64,000 nt of DNA from Manduca sexta (taxonomy: Eukaryota; Arthropoda; Insecta; Lepidoptera; Sphingidae), in assembly GCF_014839805.1 (NCBI RefSeq), contig NC_051119.1, positions 1,800,743 to 1,864,742 on the forward strand. Reading direction: 5' to 3'. This document shows positions 11,401-21,771 of this stretch, piece by piece; within the stretch, counting starts at the first letter, position 1, and every line of letters begins with the position of its first letter. The notes below the pieces were generated by a model, which saw nothing but the letters and a program-made list of their open reading frames with translations, was not told where the DNA came from and searched no databases. Position numbers and translations under genes: made by a program.

Positions 11401-14400
11401 AAGTTTTGCCATTTCACGATAGATTGAATAAACATCACAATCAATATTCCCAATGTCCGCTCTATGTAATCTTAGAACTCTTTGTCAAATTAGATTTAAA
11501 TGTAACATACATAAGTTAACACGCAGTAGCGTTTTAACTTATAGTAATCAGAAACTGATTACTAACTGATAGTAATCAGTCAATGAATAAAGGCTTTTAT
11601 CATTATTATAGTCACAGAATAACACAACAAATTACGCAAACAAGAGACATAATCGATTGAACAGATATTTGTTTACATTAATAACAAGATTGAAGACACA
11701 TATAACATGGCGATTCTGAGACGTAACAAGCGGTCGGAATATACCGTTAGTTTGTAGAACAGCTATCAGACCGAGACATGCACTGGTATGTGTGTTGGAC
11801 GGGTCCGTGTCCAACATTGGATCCAACATAAAGTAAATTGTGATATCGAATATTGGATCTCTGATCATGGATGTATCGATTTGGTAGATCTTGATTATTG
11901 TTATAATTATTGCGTGTGAATAGTATAAAATAAACGTGTGAATTCTAAATCGCTACATGAATGTTAATGCATTATGATTAGATATCCAATTTCTTGTTAC
12001 GTCTCGTTTTTGTCTTGTTATGGTATGTTCTAGTTTCATATAATTGTACAATAAAATTTTAAAACAAGAAAAAGAGGAATCTTGACTTTTTTCAAATGCT
12101 GAAGTACTGTTTATTTAATCTATTTAATTAATGTGAGTATAATTTTAACATAACCACTGTTATCCCTATTCATCCGTGCAACGCGGTTGACTTCAGTTTT
12201 CCAAATGACAATTTAAGTATGTATCTTTGTAATGTCAATTCATACGAAAAAAAGCTAAGATCCCTTCTATTTTCTTCTCCATCATACTTTCTTCCAATTT
12301 CATTTTACAGCGAGAGCATAATTCTGAGTTTCAGTCCCGTAGATTCTATATAAGTATTTACAAACTTCTACACAGGGACCTTATTCTCTATGCCACACAT
12401 TATTTTCACAGTGCGTAACAAGCTCGTAACACATCGCGTCACGTTCAATACAATAAAAATGTACATACAGAATACCATTCCACACATTTAACGAAGATAA
12501 CATGACACGGCCGCATTATGCGTTTGCAGTGTCATAGAGAATAAGGCCCCAGGTAAGCTTACTTACAAACTTTAGTATCTACCTATATGTATATAAGTTT
12601 CCGTTTAGATCAAAGAGTTAAAAACCCGTGATTCATAGTAGTTTTTTTCAGCAACAAACTACAACATGTGCGCGGCGCCTAAACTAACGAGCGCTATAGT
12701 TATCGCATAATTTGGTGAAATCGCTTTAATACGAACAATTATGGAAATCTCAACCGTAAACACTCGCTTTCATAAAAACACGGCGAGAGTGGTAGATTGT
12801 TTATGACCTGGTATTTTAGTTCAATTTGAAAGCGCAAGTGTGCCAAAAACAAAGCTCGCGTACGTGACTGCGAATTCGGCCATCTTGGATTTTACAAGTT
12901 ACAATAATGAAGGAATATAGTGTGTTGTATTGAGTACTAAAATTTGTCGGCATGGTTGTTCTGCAAAGGCTGTCATGCTGAGGTTTCGGGTTCGATTGGG
13001 TATGGATAAAGTAATATTGGGTTGCGATTCCTCCACGAAGTCTGGAATTACGGCCCGTAAATGGCGAGAGATCTGACCCCTATTTCATAGGATCTACCAC
13101 AGCGGGCGATAATTGTCCGTGTTACATTTCTGCCTATGCATAAAAAGGAGTAATGGTATGCATCGTTTTATAAGTTTTATATCATAGATAGTAGGTACAT
13201 AAATATACTTGTGTAACGACTGTAAAGAATTTTTTTGAACACTGAGTAGATATTTGTTAATTGTTACATTTCTAGCTGGAAGTCTGGCGTATAATTATGC
13301 GAATCATATTGTTTGTCATTTGTCGTCAATGAGCGAGTTGTCAATATTCCCTAAACATATGACCGTGTTAGCAGAGGTTAGCCGCGCTGGCTAATGCCCG
13401 GGGACGCCGCGCCACTTCACTATAATCGGCGCAAGCGTTTCTAAAGTGTGTTCCTGACGCGGGCGTCGACCCCGCCGCACTGGGTGAAGGACGCATCGGC
13501 ATCAAAACTTGGTGTCTTTTGAGGTCAATTAAAATGATTTAGAGCTATTTAATAGTATTCATTTATAATATAACTCTACTAACATAATATAGGATGTCCA
13601 CCGGCGTATTTCAACTTTAAAAAATAATAAATAAATCTGGGTTTGTAGGAAATTTAAAAAGTACTATTTCCATTTTTAAGAGGTCTTTATTGCAGTTTTT
13701 ATACGTAGGTATACAAGAAAGGGTATTTTACCAAATGCTAAGCCGTTTGGCGTAATCGTTAGATACAATCTGAACTACATTTTGGGTGAAGTCTCGGGCT
13801 GAGATTTTTCGAATTCCATATCGAATATTTTCTTGTAGAGCATTTATTGCTTTCGACTTATTGTATACTCTAAACTAGGTGACATTCCACATGAAAAACC
13901 GACAACGGGATGAATCTGATGATCTTGGACGCTAGGGGATCATTAAACCGACCGCCAATTGTCTCTGGTACTTTAAAGCTATAAATTAAAAAAAAAAACA
14001 CGAGCGTTTTGTTTGAATAGTACGCGAGTTTGAAGTAGAACATTTTCCCAAGGAAACCTTATATTCTTAATCAATTAATGGACCTCCTAGTCCGCAAATT
14101 AAGACGTCCAATAAGAATTCAAAAAGCAAAAAAATTAAAGCATCGTGATTACCTACTTGGCTGTATAATTCAAAGTGCCTTTGCCATCTTTAAACTGGAA
14201 AATAATTGGAACTTCGAACACCACTAATACTTTAAATTAATAACCAATATATTTTGTTAGAAAGCGGCTATCGCCGTAAAAGGTTCTTAGAAATTAACCT
14301 AAACGTTAAATCTTGTTTGTAACGGCAACTAGGCCACGTGACGTCATCACATGTTACCTTAGCTGTACTTTTACCGTAACAGACCTCGCCTTAGTAAAAT

Positions 14401-17400
14401 TAAATTCCTTCCTGATTATGATTTGACTCCGGATGGTTATTGTTTACTGACTTCTTTATTATGATAAATGTGGAAAATCCAAGACTGTCCTTAATTCTTA
14501 TTTATATGGTATAAGCTATAGATGTATTATTTTACGTTTCATCGTTAACCTAAATATGTATTATCTTAAATTCTTCTGCATTCGTTTTCCAAGTCGCTAG
14601 AATTTGTATATTCGAAAAATATCCAAGGTTTATTAATAAGGAGGAAATAGGCCCCGCAAATCTCGGATACTCTACTTACGTTTTTGCCTTTGATATAATT
14701 CTATACTGCCATGCTAAGCGCAAAAGCGGTGTCAGAGAAAACTTATTTCGAGATAAGTGAAGTTTTGTAAATATAGTTTTATAGTTATGTATATAAAACT
14801 GAGATAAAGAAACTTCTAAGGTTTTTTTAACAAGTTCTAAACAAGATACGGTTACTTAAGTATGGATACACATTACATTGGATGGATATTTCTTTAAGCA
14901 ATCTGACGTCATAAAAATTTACATTTAGATTTTCTTTGAGATACCGCTTTTGAGCTTGGCATGGCAGTATAGTTAGAGTAAATTATTGAATGTGTTTATA
15001 ACAGATATCCCTTATTATTAATGTTCTAGAAATACAAAGTGAAAGTTGGATGGCACGCGCCGGCCCAACTCCTAAAGGAATGTGGTATTGGCGCCAACTC
15101 AGTAGGTCATCGTATAATTTATGTTACACACTCACGCCTTTTATGCCTGAAGGGGTAGGCTGGGGCGCAATAAGCCACCTATCGATGTGTGTATTCCGTC
15201 CCATGATGTGATAGGGCGAGTTTATAGCCTTGTTGGGAACAACTTACAGACTCCAGGTACTTACTGGGCGACAAAATTGAATTTATACGTTTTTTATATA
15301 TTTTATTTGCTTATTATGTTTATTCAGTTTATTCATGTAGTAATTCTTTTATATTTATACTACATCATACTTTTTACCATATTCACATTATGATTTATTA
15401 TACCTACCTAATGTAAGTACCTATATTGTTTCTTCTGTATTCTCCAAAAGTTGACGAGTAGAGAATGCTTTCGGTATTGTAAAAAAAATAAAAAAAACTC
15501 AACATCAATTTGTCCAGCTCGAGAATCGAACCTGAGAATTCAGCACAACTACGTCACCGAGGCAGTGTACTTCATGTATTATTAATGTTATTATCAAATT
15601 ATTAGATTAGTTTCATAGTTCTATTAACACGTTTTTTGTACAGCTGAATGAGAAGACGATCAATCCGCTCGCCAGATAGTAAGCCATCAACCGCTCATAA
15701 ACAAAAGCAACACTATCCAAGACTTTAAATTATAAATCATGGAGTGGTGCTGAATTGTAAGATGTAATCTTATAACAGTCGATACTAAAATTTTATGGTA
15801 CAATATTACCTCCTATAGTTATTACAGTGCTTGCATAGTGCTCGGTGGCAGAAATAGACACTAATAATACGTACTATGTAAAATATTATTAACCCACTTT
15901 GCAATTGACATTATAAGAGAAATTTAAGCAAAATATTAAATACGCTTTAAAACACATTCTTGTATAATTAAGCAACTACATTTTATGGCAGTGCCATAAG
16001 ATTTAATAAGAATTAGAATTCAAAATAAGACTTAACATCTTGTTAAAATTAAACTATTTTTCTGATTTGATCGCGGTTCTAATGTTACAGTTTTCTTCCG
16101 ACGTTTCGAAGACTTTACAGCCTTCGTGGTCAAGGGGGGGGGGGGGGGGGTGACAAGGTGTTGGTCATTCAAAAAGTCATAATTACAGTATCTAACTACA
16201 TTTTACAATTATACAACTTTTCAAATTTTAGCTGTTAGTGGTCCGATCTACGCAGAATGAGCTCACAGTGTCTTAACATGTCAAATTTCACATAGCCTTT
16301 CGAAATTGTCGTTAAGAATTTGCAAGAACATAGATTTCCTTATGATGATTAACATATACACAGTTATTCCAACAAAATTAGTGACAATTTTATTCGTGGA
16401 AATTGACGGATAGCGAGTAAAAGCTAATAGTAATATATGTATAAATGGATCAATTCCATCTCGTGATTGACACGCAAAGCACTTTCTGATTTATATTGTT
16501 GGCAGAATGCTATCGAACACATGCAGTTATGAATAATGACTTTTTCCTCAGAAGTATATTATTAAGATACTTATCATGTTTTATCGCAGGTCATTTTACT
16601 CTAAACTGATGATATAGGGGGCAAAAGAGCATACGGTTCACCTGGTAAGTGGTGACCGCCCATAAACATCTGCAATACCAAGAGACACAGAAATGCGTCG
16701 CCTTTTAGGGGGAATTTGCGCTTTTATTTTTTTTAATCTGACAATAATTGTAAAAATACGCTCATAAATGAACCTCTCATATCTGTACGGGTAATTTATA
16801 AAAGAAACATTTTACAGCCGTGGCGCAGCAAGTAATAAGCAGGCTGTAAAACGATAAGACGCAAGTACGATTCCTGTGACACGCAGTTATTGAACTCTCG
16901 CCGTGATATATTACCAAACAAATTCTAGTTTTGTGTTTGTTTAATATAAAATTGTAAATATGATATGGTTGTTAGGTAACGGAGCCCTTGAAGGCCCACC
17001 TGATCCTAAAATAATTATAAAGTCGTTTAGGAATATAAATAAAAATATTTGAATATTATGTTTAAAAATAAAATCGCCAACAAAAAATCATCTGTTTTAC
17101 ATTTTAACACCGAAAAAATCGATTTTTTAAGAAGTGTGATCCTTGTGTTGTCAAAATTATAAGTTTATGAGTATTGAGTCTTAAAATTTATGTCATATTT
17201 ATTTATTTAAGTTATTCGCCAAAATTCCCTCAAGATCATGAGACAGTCCTTGTACCCCAGACCTACGCCAATGAACGGAGGCAGTAGATCACAACATGTC
17301 ATGCAATATTCATGAGTAACGGCTCGTGACTACGGTATCGCATGCCGCAACACTCGGCCTGAGCGGCCCCGTTTCATACGGGAGAAATTAATACGCATCC

Positions 17401-18643
17401 CGCGGGATTGTGGCTTTCCTTTTAAAAAACTATTTTAGACTATTAAAAATATTTGTAACTGAGGCTGTTTACTATTTGAGTCCTTTGCCTATTTTTTAAT
17501 CGCTTTAGAGTGTAATGAAAATTTGAATTCTATAAAATTATAGTTATAATTTAATGATATTGCTATTTTAAAATTGTAGAATTATTGTATCAAAAGTATA
17601 ATTTTATATAACGAATATTTTACGTATTAAATACTGGATGTCACATCTATTAAATTTTTAACAACTTAATATTAAATAGAAAATGCGAAACATCGTTTTA
17701 TTATTAAAAAAAGAAAATAAAGAATATTTAAGCCTTAATTTTCATGTAACATGGACATTGTATGTTCGTTACACAAATTAAAAAAAAAAATGTTTCGAAC
17801 CATATTATATAAGCTACTTTGATAGATACGACGATACTATATCTCAATTGCTATGCAGTTGACACTACAATGACGTCATAACCCAGGTTCATTACAAATG
17901 CAACCAAATCGCCATTAAAATAAAGTCCAATGCATGTCGTGCGCCAGTTCCCGGCGCGATGTGGAACAATTTTTGTTCTGTTTGCATCGTCGTTAAATTT
18001 CTCCGAGCACTTGTCCGCTTTCTAGTTGTTCGTCATTTTGTCTCATTGTTTTTACGCATCATGTGGATTTCAATTGCTGTTGGATTATGTATTCTTGAGA
18101 ATAATAATGATACTTCAAACAAAGAAAGTGCAGGCTCCCTCAAATATTTTCACTCGCTCTCTTAAGGATATCAAGTTAATAGATAGATATCAATAAACAG
18201 AAACATATGTGGGCGACAAAAAAAACCGATTGACATAAGAGATTTATTACAAAAGTCCTTTACACAGGTAATATTTCCGCTCTGATGTGGTTAATTTCTT
18301 ATCGCCAAAATCCTCCCAAGTTTGGGAAAAAATCTGTCATTTGGCCACAGTGATTACGAATTAATAAAAAGGTAATTAATCAACATCAATTAGCTTAGGT
18401 TAACAAACGATTATAAAATGGCATTTTTACTGCATAATGTTATTGTATATTACAATTTATATTATTAATTTGTTACAGATACTAAATAGCTACCAAGTGA
18501 CCGATAGTGTTCGTTCGAGAATCGAACCTATAATAGTACGCGTTCCTTAGCATATGCCCTAAAATTAAAAATTATCTTACTTATCAAATATACACTAATT
18601 TATTACAGTTACTCACCAAAAAAATAAATATACGACGTGCCAT
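5419..18643 (-). CDS. Spaetzle-like secreted cystine-knot precursor, N-terminal and prodomain exons (partial)
   Basis: Five minus-strand exons with consistent phases: 18643-18617, 7789-7647, 6935-6777, 6159-6034 and 5574-5419. Exon 1 encodes MARRIFIFL; joined to TLLLHLSCVLPE it makes a clear signal peptide. The next exons give a Pro/Glu-rich stretch, YYAFVESP, RPPPYRQVS, a segment with two cysteines (SSEC, NNLCGDLNRG), NPYGEPYPF and LIRNHTLRFL. The last visible exon has a furin-like RHKRS site and ends KFCDGGGV at a phase-2 GT donor. This layout (secreted prodomain, dibasic cleavage, first mature cysteine near an exon end) fits insect spaetzle paralogues, ligands of Toll receptors; I lean to Spz6 or a relative. 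The diagnostic cystine-knot exons are not in the window, so the family is inferred from the prodomain. Intron 1 is 10.8 kb and full of repeats. Confidence 0.55.
5755..5933. mobile_element. MITE with GGGGCCTTATTCT inverted ends, copy 1
   Basis: A 179-base element that starts GGGGCCTTATTCTGTAT and ends ATAGAGAATAAGGCCCC, near-perfect terminal inverted repeats. The interior is also palindromic (ACGCGTAACGCGG against the GTGTTACG and TTACGCACTG parts). It has no coding capacity and shares sequence with 12375-12550. It lies in an intron of the spaetzle-like gene. Confidence 0.8.
6411..6680 (+). mobile_element. tRNA-headed SINE, copy 1
   Basis: Starts GCGGCGACAGCCTAGTGG (A-box-like) with GGTTCAAATCG (B-box) about 50 bases later, then the body TCTCTATAGGATTTTTGAAAG, GTGTGAAGTCCACCAACCC and GCCAGCATGGTGGATAAGGC, ending in ATAATATA. 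A better-preserved copy lies at 56819-57180. Confidence 0.75.
8158..8455 (+). repeat. Dispersed repeat with the GCTCGCGGCTTCGCCCGCGTG motif
   Basis: Begins AGCTTTTGCTCGCGGCTTCG, then GGATAAAAGTCCCAGTATAT and TTTTCCCGGGATAGTAGCCT, a tail widely scattered in moth genomes. Related degraded copies, often inverted, occur near 22440-22560, 31000-31080, 31730-31905 and 33215-33520. Confidence 0.65.
8955..9350 (+). repeat. Composite dispersed repeat, family B/C
   Basis: The first part (TGTGCACGGCATAGTCACCC, GTCGACTGACGAGAGATGAT, GGCGGGTTTTAACACC) recurs at 29325-29575 and, reversed, at 35395-35645. The second part (TAACGCCAAGCAGTAGTGTG, TTGTAGCCAGTGTAA) recurs at 31965-32255 and 45060-45345. The parts occur separately elsewhere, so this copy is either the full element or a fusion. 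Confidence 0.7.
9640..9876 (-). mobile_element. tRNA-headed SINE, reverse orientation
   Basis: On the minus strand it reads CTGCCTCGGTGGCGTAGTTG (A-box region), then AGGTCCTGGGTTCGAATCCC (B-box), then a body ending near GTTGCGCCTCTGCATACCCC. Relatives are at 15130-15571 (-), 19948-20190 (+), 12950-13150 (+), 43955-44030 (-) and 60208-60365 (+). It does not fold as a functional tRNA over its full length. Confidence 0.75.
10535..10605 (-). mobile_element. SINE tRNA-like head remnant
   Basis: The reverse strand has TTCGGGATTCAAGTCCCGGG, a B-box-like T-arm, with a weak A-box-like stretch before it. Only the head is preserved. Confidence 0.4.
11055..11135 (+). pseudogene. Decayed LINE reverse-transcriptase tail
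   Basis: Translates to a short stretch like DR-stop-WNKLGDAFVKGQPAQQ. This resembles the DR-x-W-R-x-L-G-x-A end of LINE reverse transcriptases, interrupted by a stop. Weak, short evidence. Confidence 0.3.
12375..12550. mobile_element. MITE with GGGGCCTTATTCT inverted ends, copy 2
   Basis: A 176-base element starting GGGACCTTATTCTCTATG and ending CATAGAGAATAAGGCCCC. Relative to copy 1 (5755-5933) the interior is in reverse orientation (AGTGCGTAACAAGC; ACATGACACGGCCGC). Non-coding. Confidence 0.8.
12950..13150 (+). mobile_element. tRNA-headed SINE, diverged
   Basis: GGCATGGTTGTTCTGCAAAG followed by GGTTTCGGGTTCGATTGGG (B-box) and a body with TCCTCCACGAAGTCTGGAAT, also present after the SINE head at 60208. 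Confidence 0.6.
15130..15571 (-). mobile_element. tRNA-headed SINE, reverse, with an internal AT-rich insertion
   Basis: The right edge reads (minus) CTGCCTCGGTGACGTAGTTG with a B-box in TCAGGTTCGATTCTCGAGC. The left edge carries the CTTTTATGCCTGAAGGGG body end found in relatives. The middle 180 bases are AT-rich and absent from them. Confidence 0.6.
16088..16300 (-). repeat. Dispersed repeat with TTCGAAGACTTTACAGCCTT motif and a G17 tract
   Basis: Matches the reverse of 33885-34095 (AAAGTCTTCGAAACATCGGG, GACACTGTGAGCTCATTCTG). Related pieces are at 36895-36990 and 51790-51970. A run of 17 G (16134-16150) replaces the shorter run in relatives. A Helitron-like origin is possible. Confidence 0.65.
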
Positions 18644-18719
18644 TTTCACGGACACAACACAAAACACAAAAATAATGTCCTTAGCCTTTAGTCCATTTAA
18701 AAAAAAATTATAAAAAATA

Positions 18720-18860
18720 AAATAAAAAATGCGCCTGTAGCGATTGGCGCTCTTTTGGGTCACTTTTTAACGTGCGTGAGTAAGGAAGCGCGTGCGTACA
18801 GCCAGTGCGCGCGGCACTGATTCGTAGCGGACCTAGAGAACGGGAGTTTGTGATGCAGTG
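18720..18860 (-). promoter_or_regulatory. Probable promoter/5'UTR of the spaetzle-like gene
   Basis: A GC-rich island in AT-rich surroundings, immediately upstream (on the - strand) of the signal-peptide exon. It contains a minus-strand TCAGT arthropod initiator (18820-18816), about 175 bases before the ATG at 18643. Inferred from position and composition only. Confidence 0.35.
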
Positions 18861-19097
18861 AAAGGATATCACATTGAGATGTTAATTTCTTTGAACTTAT
18901 ATGAAGAGTTTGCGTAGGTTTCGATCGTTTTTTTTATAATCGATGCATAAATTATTTTTATGAATGCCTTTTACAGAGTTCATCATATCCATAATATTTT
19001 TATCCTTTGGAGAGAAAACAATACATTTTAGTGTATTAAATTTATAATAATTAATAAATATCAAGTAAATGGTAGTACACTAAACCACGGAAGCCAT

Positions 19098-19137
19098 AGT
19101 ATACTTCTTTTTGATAAATATCAAAAAGAAGTATACT
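19098..19137. repeat. Perfect 19+2+19 hairpin
   Basis: The arm AGTATACTTCTTTTTGATA is followed by AA and its exact reverse complement. No relation to a neighbouring gene end is visible. Confidence 0.9.
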
Positions 19138-19947
19138 TAATTGTATTTAAACAAAGCCTACTGCTATAATTTTGAATAAATCTTTTATAATAAAATTCAT
19201 TATTATTGACAAAAGGATAAATTGTTCATTTGACAAAATCCATGGATAATAAATATCCGGCAATTTTTTTATCAAATATTTGTCACAGTAAATAAATATC
19301 TTATCACACTGCATTAAATTTATAACCGCTCTATACAGTGCCTAAAGGTGGTCAAAGCAAGGCCACAACGACTCTCACCTACAAACAAGTCGCGCCACCG
19401 TCATAGTGACCACTTGCTACTTGCCGGCTATTTTGATCTCGTATGATGATTGCAGATGTGACTGAACAGGTCTGAATGTGCTACTTGTCTTAGCTTCAAA
19501 AAAGTAATTTGTGTAACAAATAGGTACTTACAGATTTTTTATAAAATAATTTCATGCCATTGTCCTTTAGGTTAGGCAGGAGTGCAGGTAAGGCATACAG
19601 TGAGCCGAGCTTATAATATCCATCCCAAATCTAAAATAGAGCAAGTATGTGACTTATGTTATGTTCCAGTTCCGAGCAATTAAAATGTTTTTCAAAAAAT
19701 AAAGTTTACGAATTGTCTTCTTCTTCATCAACGAAATAACCCAGGACCTCGTACTTACCAGCCCGACGTATGTACACACCTATGATAAAAAATCCGAAAC
19801 CAGTACGCCTGATAAAATATTTTTATTGTTTACCATAGGTGATGGTTTGTGACATTGCTCGTATAATATTTTCAGGCGAAAATAAATTGTCTCTGAGTCA
19901 TCTTGGTAAATACATTTATTTATTTTCATTTCATGCAACTAGTATTG

Positions 19948-20190
19948 GCTGCCACAGTGGTGTAGTTGTATTGTGTGCGCAATAAGACTACCGCGCTGAG
20001 GTCTCGGGTTTGAACCCTGGGTCTGACAAAATGACACTGCAGTTTTTTGTTCAGTGTCAGCCCAGAGTTTGAAACTGGGGAATATGGCAATAATCTCACA
20101 TCACACACATCGAGGGACGGAATACACGCGGCGATAAATAAATGCCCAAGTTGCGCCTCTGCCTACCCCTTCGAGTATAAAAGGCATTAT
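19948..20190 (+). mobile_element. tRNA-headed SINE, forward copy
   Basis: CTGCCACAGTGGTGTAGTTG (A-box) then GGTCTCGGGTTTGAACCCTG (B-box), a body with GTCAGCCCAGAGT and GGAATATGGC, and an end near GCGCCTCTGCCTACCCCTTC. Confidence 0.75.
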
Positions 20191-21771
20191 GTGTGTTGAA
20201 TGTCCTATTAAATAGGTCATCTTCCACTCACTTCGTTAAGCTGCCAATTGCCCTAAACCAAGGCCAAATGCCAATAATATCAGACATTATTTTCCTTATT
20301 AATAGTGAGCAACACGGAATGTTGAGGAAAATGTCCGGGGAATCCCGTCCCTATGAATGGTCAAGGCAGTTTCCTCATTACATTTCGCTTTGTTTATAAA
20401 CATAATTAATGCCTATACAGAATATGTTATCGATGTAGGCAACAACATAAAATTGTTTCCGAACATTTTATCTACCTACTAACAACCGTACATAATAGTA
20501 TGTTGATATGATATGACTACTAAAGGTTATGTAATTATTGCATCTCTTTGTTATTTTTTTTTAATTTGTGGAAAAAAAACCTTCCTTCCCTATTATAATA
20601 AATATGATAAATGAATAGGATCTTGTTGAATGTAGACGTTAGTTGAGATCACCAACAGCCCTATCAGGTCTTGCTTTATTATATAAAAAATACCCAACGA
20701 AACCTGTAAACAAACGATATTTTTTTTTTAATTATTCTCTTTCCTTATCTATGTCTATGATACCCAAACATTGCAATTAAATTAATCATTTTCGTAAAAC
20801 AGTCATGCATTCAAATAGATTTGTTTCTTCGAAGTAAACAAGAAAAATGATTATACAATTTATGCAGATTGTCCACTCAATAACACTATTTCTAAGGCGA
20901 CAATGAAGTGAAATGGCATGGGTATTTTCACATTAATCGAGACAAAATTTTGGAGTTGCAACAACTTAACCCGTTAACTTGTAACGACATAAATACACAT
21001 TTGTACCACATTATTTACATCTTATTTATTACAGTAATTGATATATTTCAATGGGCATCGAAATTAATAGTAATTTTAAGATGTGCTTGCTCTTATTAAC
21101 CGGCGTTTACTAGAGCATTAACCTCATTGATGTAGATACTAAACAAGGCGTGGGGAAGACAGTCCTTACTCACTGGATTATGTATTCCTACGGATTTTTA
21201 TATTCACTTGCTAATTATTTAGATACCCTTAATGGATTTCCTGACTATCACCTAGAATAAAATTTGGGAGCTCCCTCACCATCGAAAGCTGAATACGCTC
21301 TTCATTAACCGACTCTTCTTGTAAATAAAGCTTTAATTTGTAATAAAAACATCTTGGTTAATTAGACAGAGCAATTTTCTTGCGGCAAGATCTTGACGCA
21401 AGGCGACCTTGTCAATGCGTTCAAAAAGTGCTTCGCCATTGTGTTTAGACACGGCAACTGATGCGCTTTCAAGAATCTTAATGTAATCCATATAAGAACA
21501 AATGTTTTAGAATACAATCTACTTTTAAGCCTGTATGCTATAAAATTGTAAAGACGTTTAATTGTTACTCTATTTTCCGCCTTAACCAGAGTGCTATAAC
21601 TAATTATATAGTTTTTGGTCTTAACTAAATAAATGAATAGTCGTATGACAGGAAATTGCTTCGTCTATTGCGGTGTAAATATCTGGATCCGTCACTGTGC
21701 AATAATCAGAATTTTCCTAAATATAAACGTGTGTCGTGAGTCAATGGCTGTAGTGTGATTACTAGAGCGAC

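Larger units (their letters stand above)
7790..18616 (-). other. 10.8 kb intron 1 of the spaetzle-like gene
   Basis: No coding exon was recognised. It contains a RTE/Helitron-tail-like repeat (8158-8455), a composite repeat (8955-9350), tRNA-headed SINEs (9640-9876, 10535-10605, 12950-13150, 15130-15571), a decayed LINE tail near 11055-11135, a MITE (12375-12550) and a repeat with a G17 run (16088-16300). The rest is AT-rich sequence without visible structure. Confidence 0.55.
18861..21771. other. Intergenic region between the divergent spaetzle-like gene and carboxylesterase 1
   Basis: AT-rich. Holds a perfect 40-base hairpin (19098-19137) and a tRNA-headed SINE (19948-20190). No gene recognised. 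Confidence 0.5.

Noticed and set aside
17959..18165. 68-residue hydrophobic frame starting with ATG
   Set aside because: No signal, splice or family evidence; likely chance in intron sequence.
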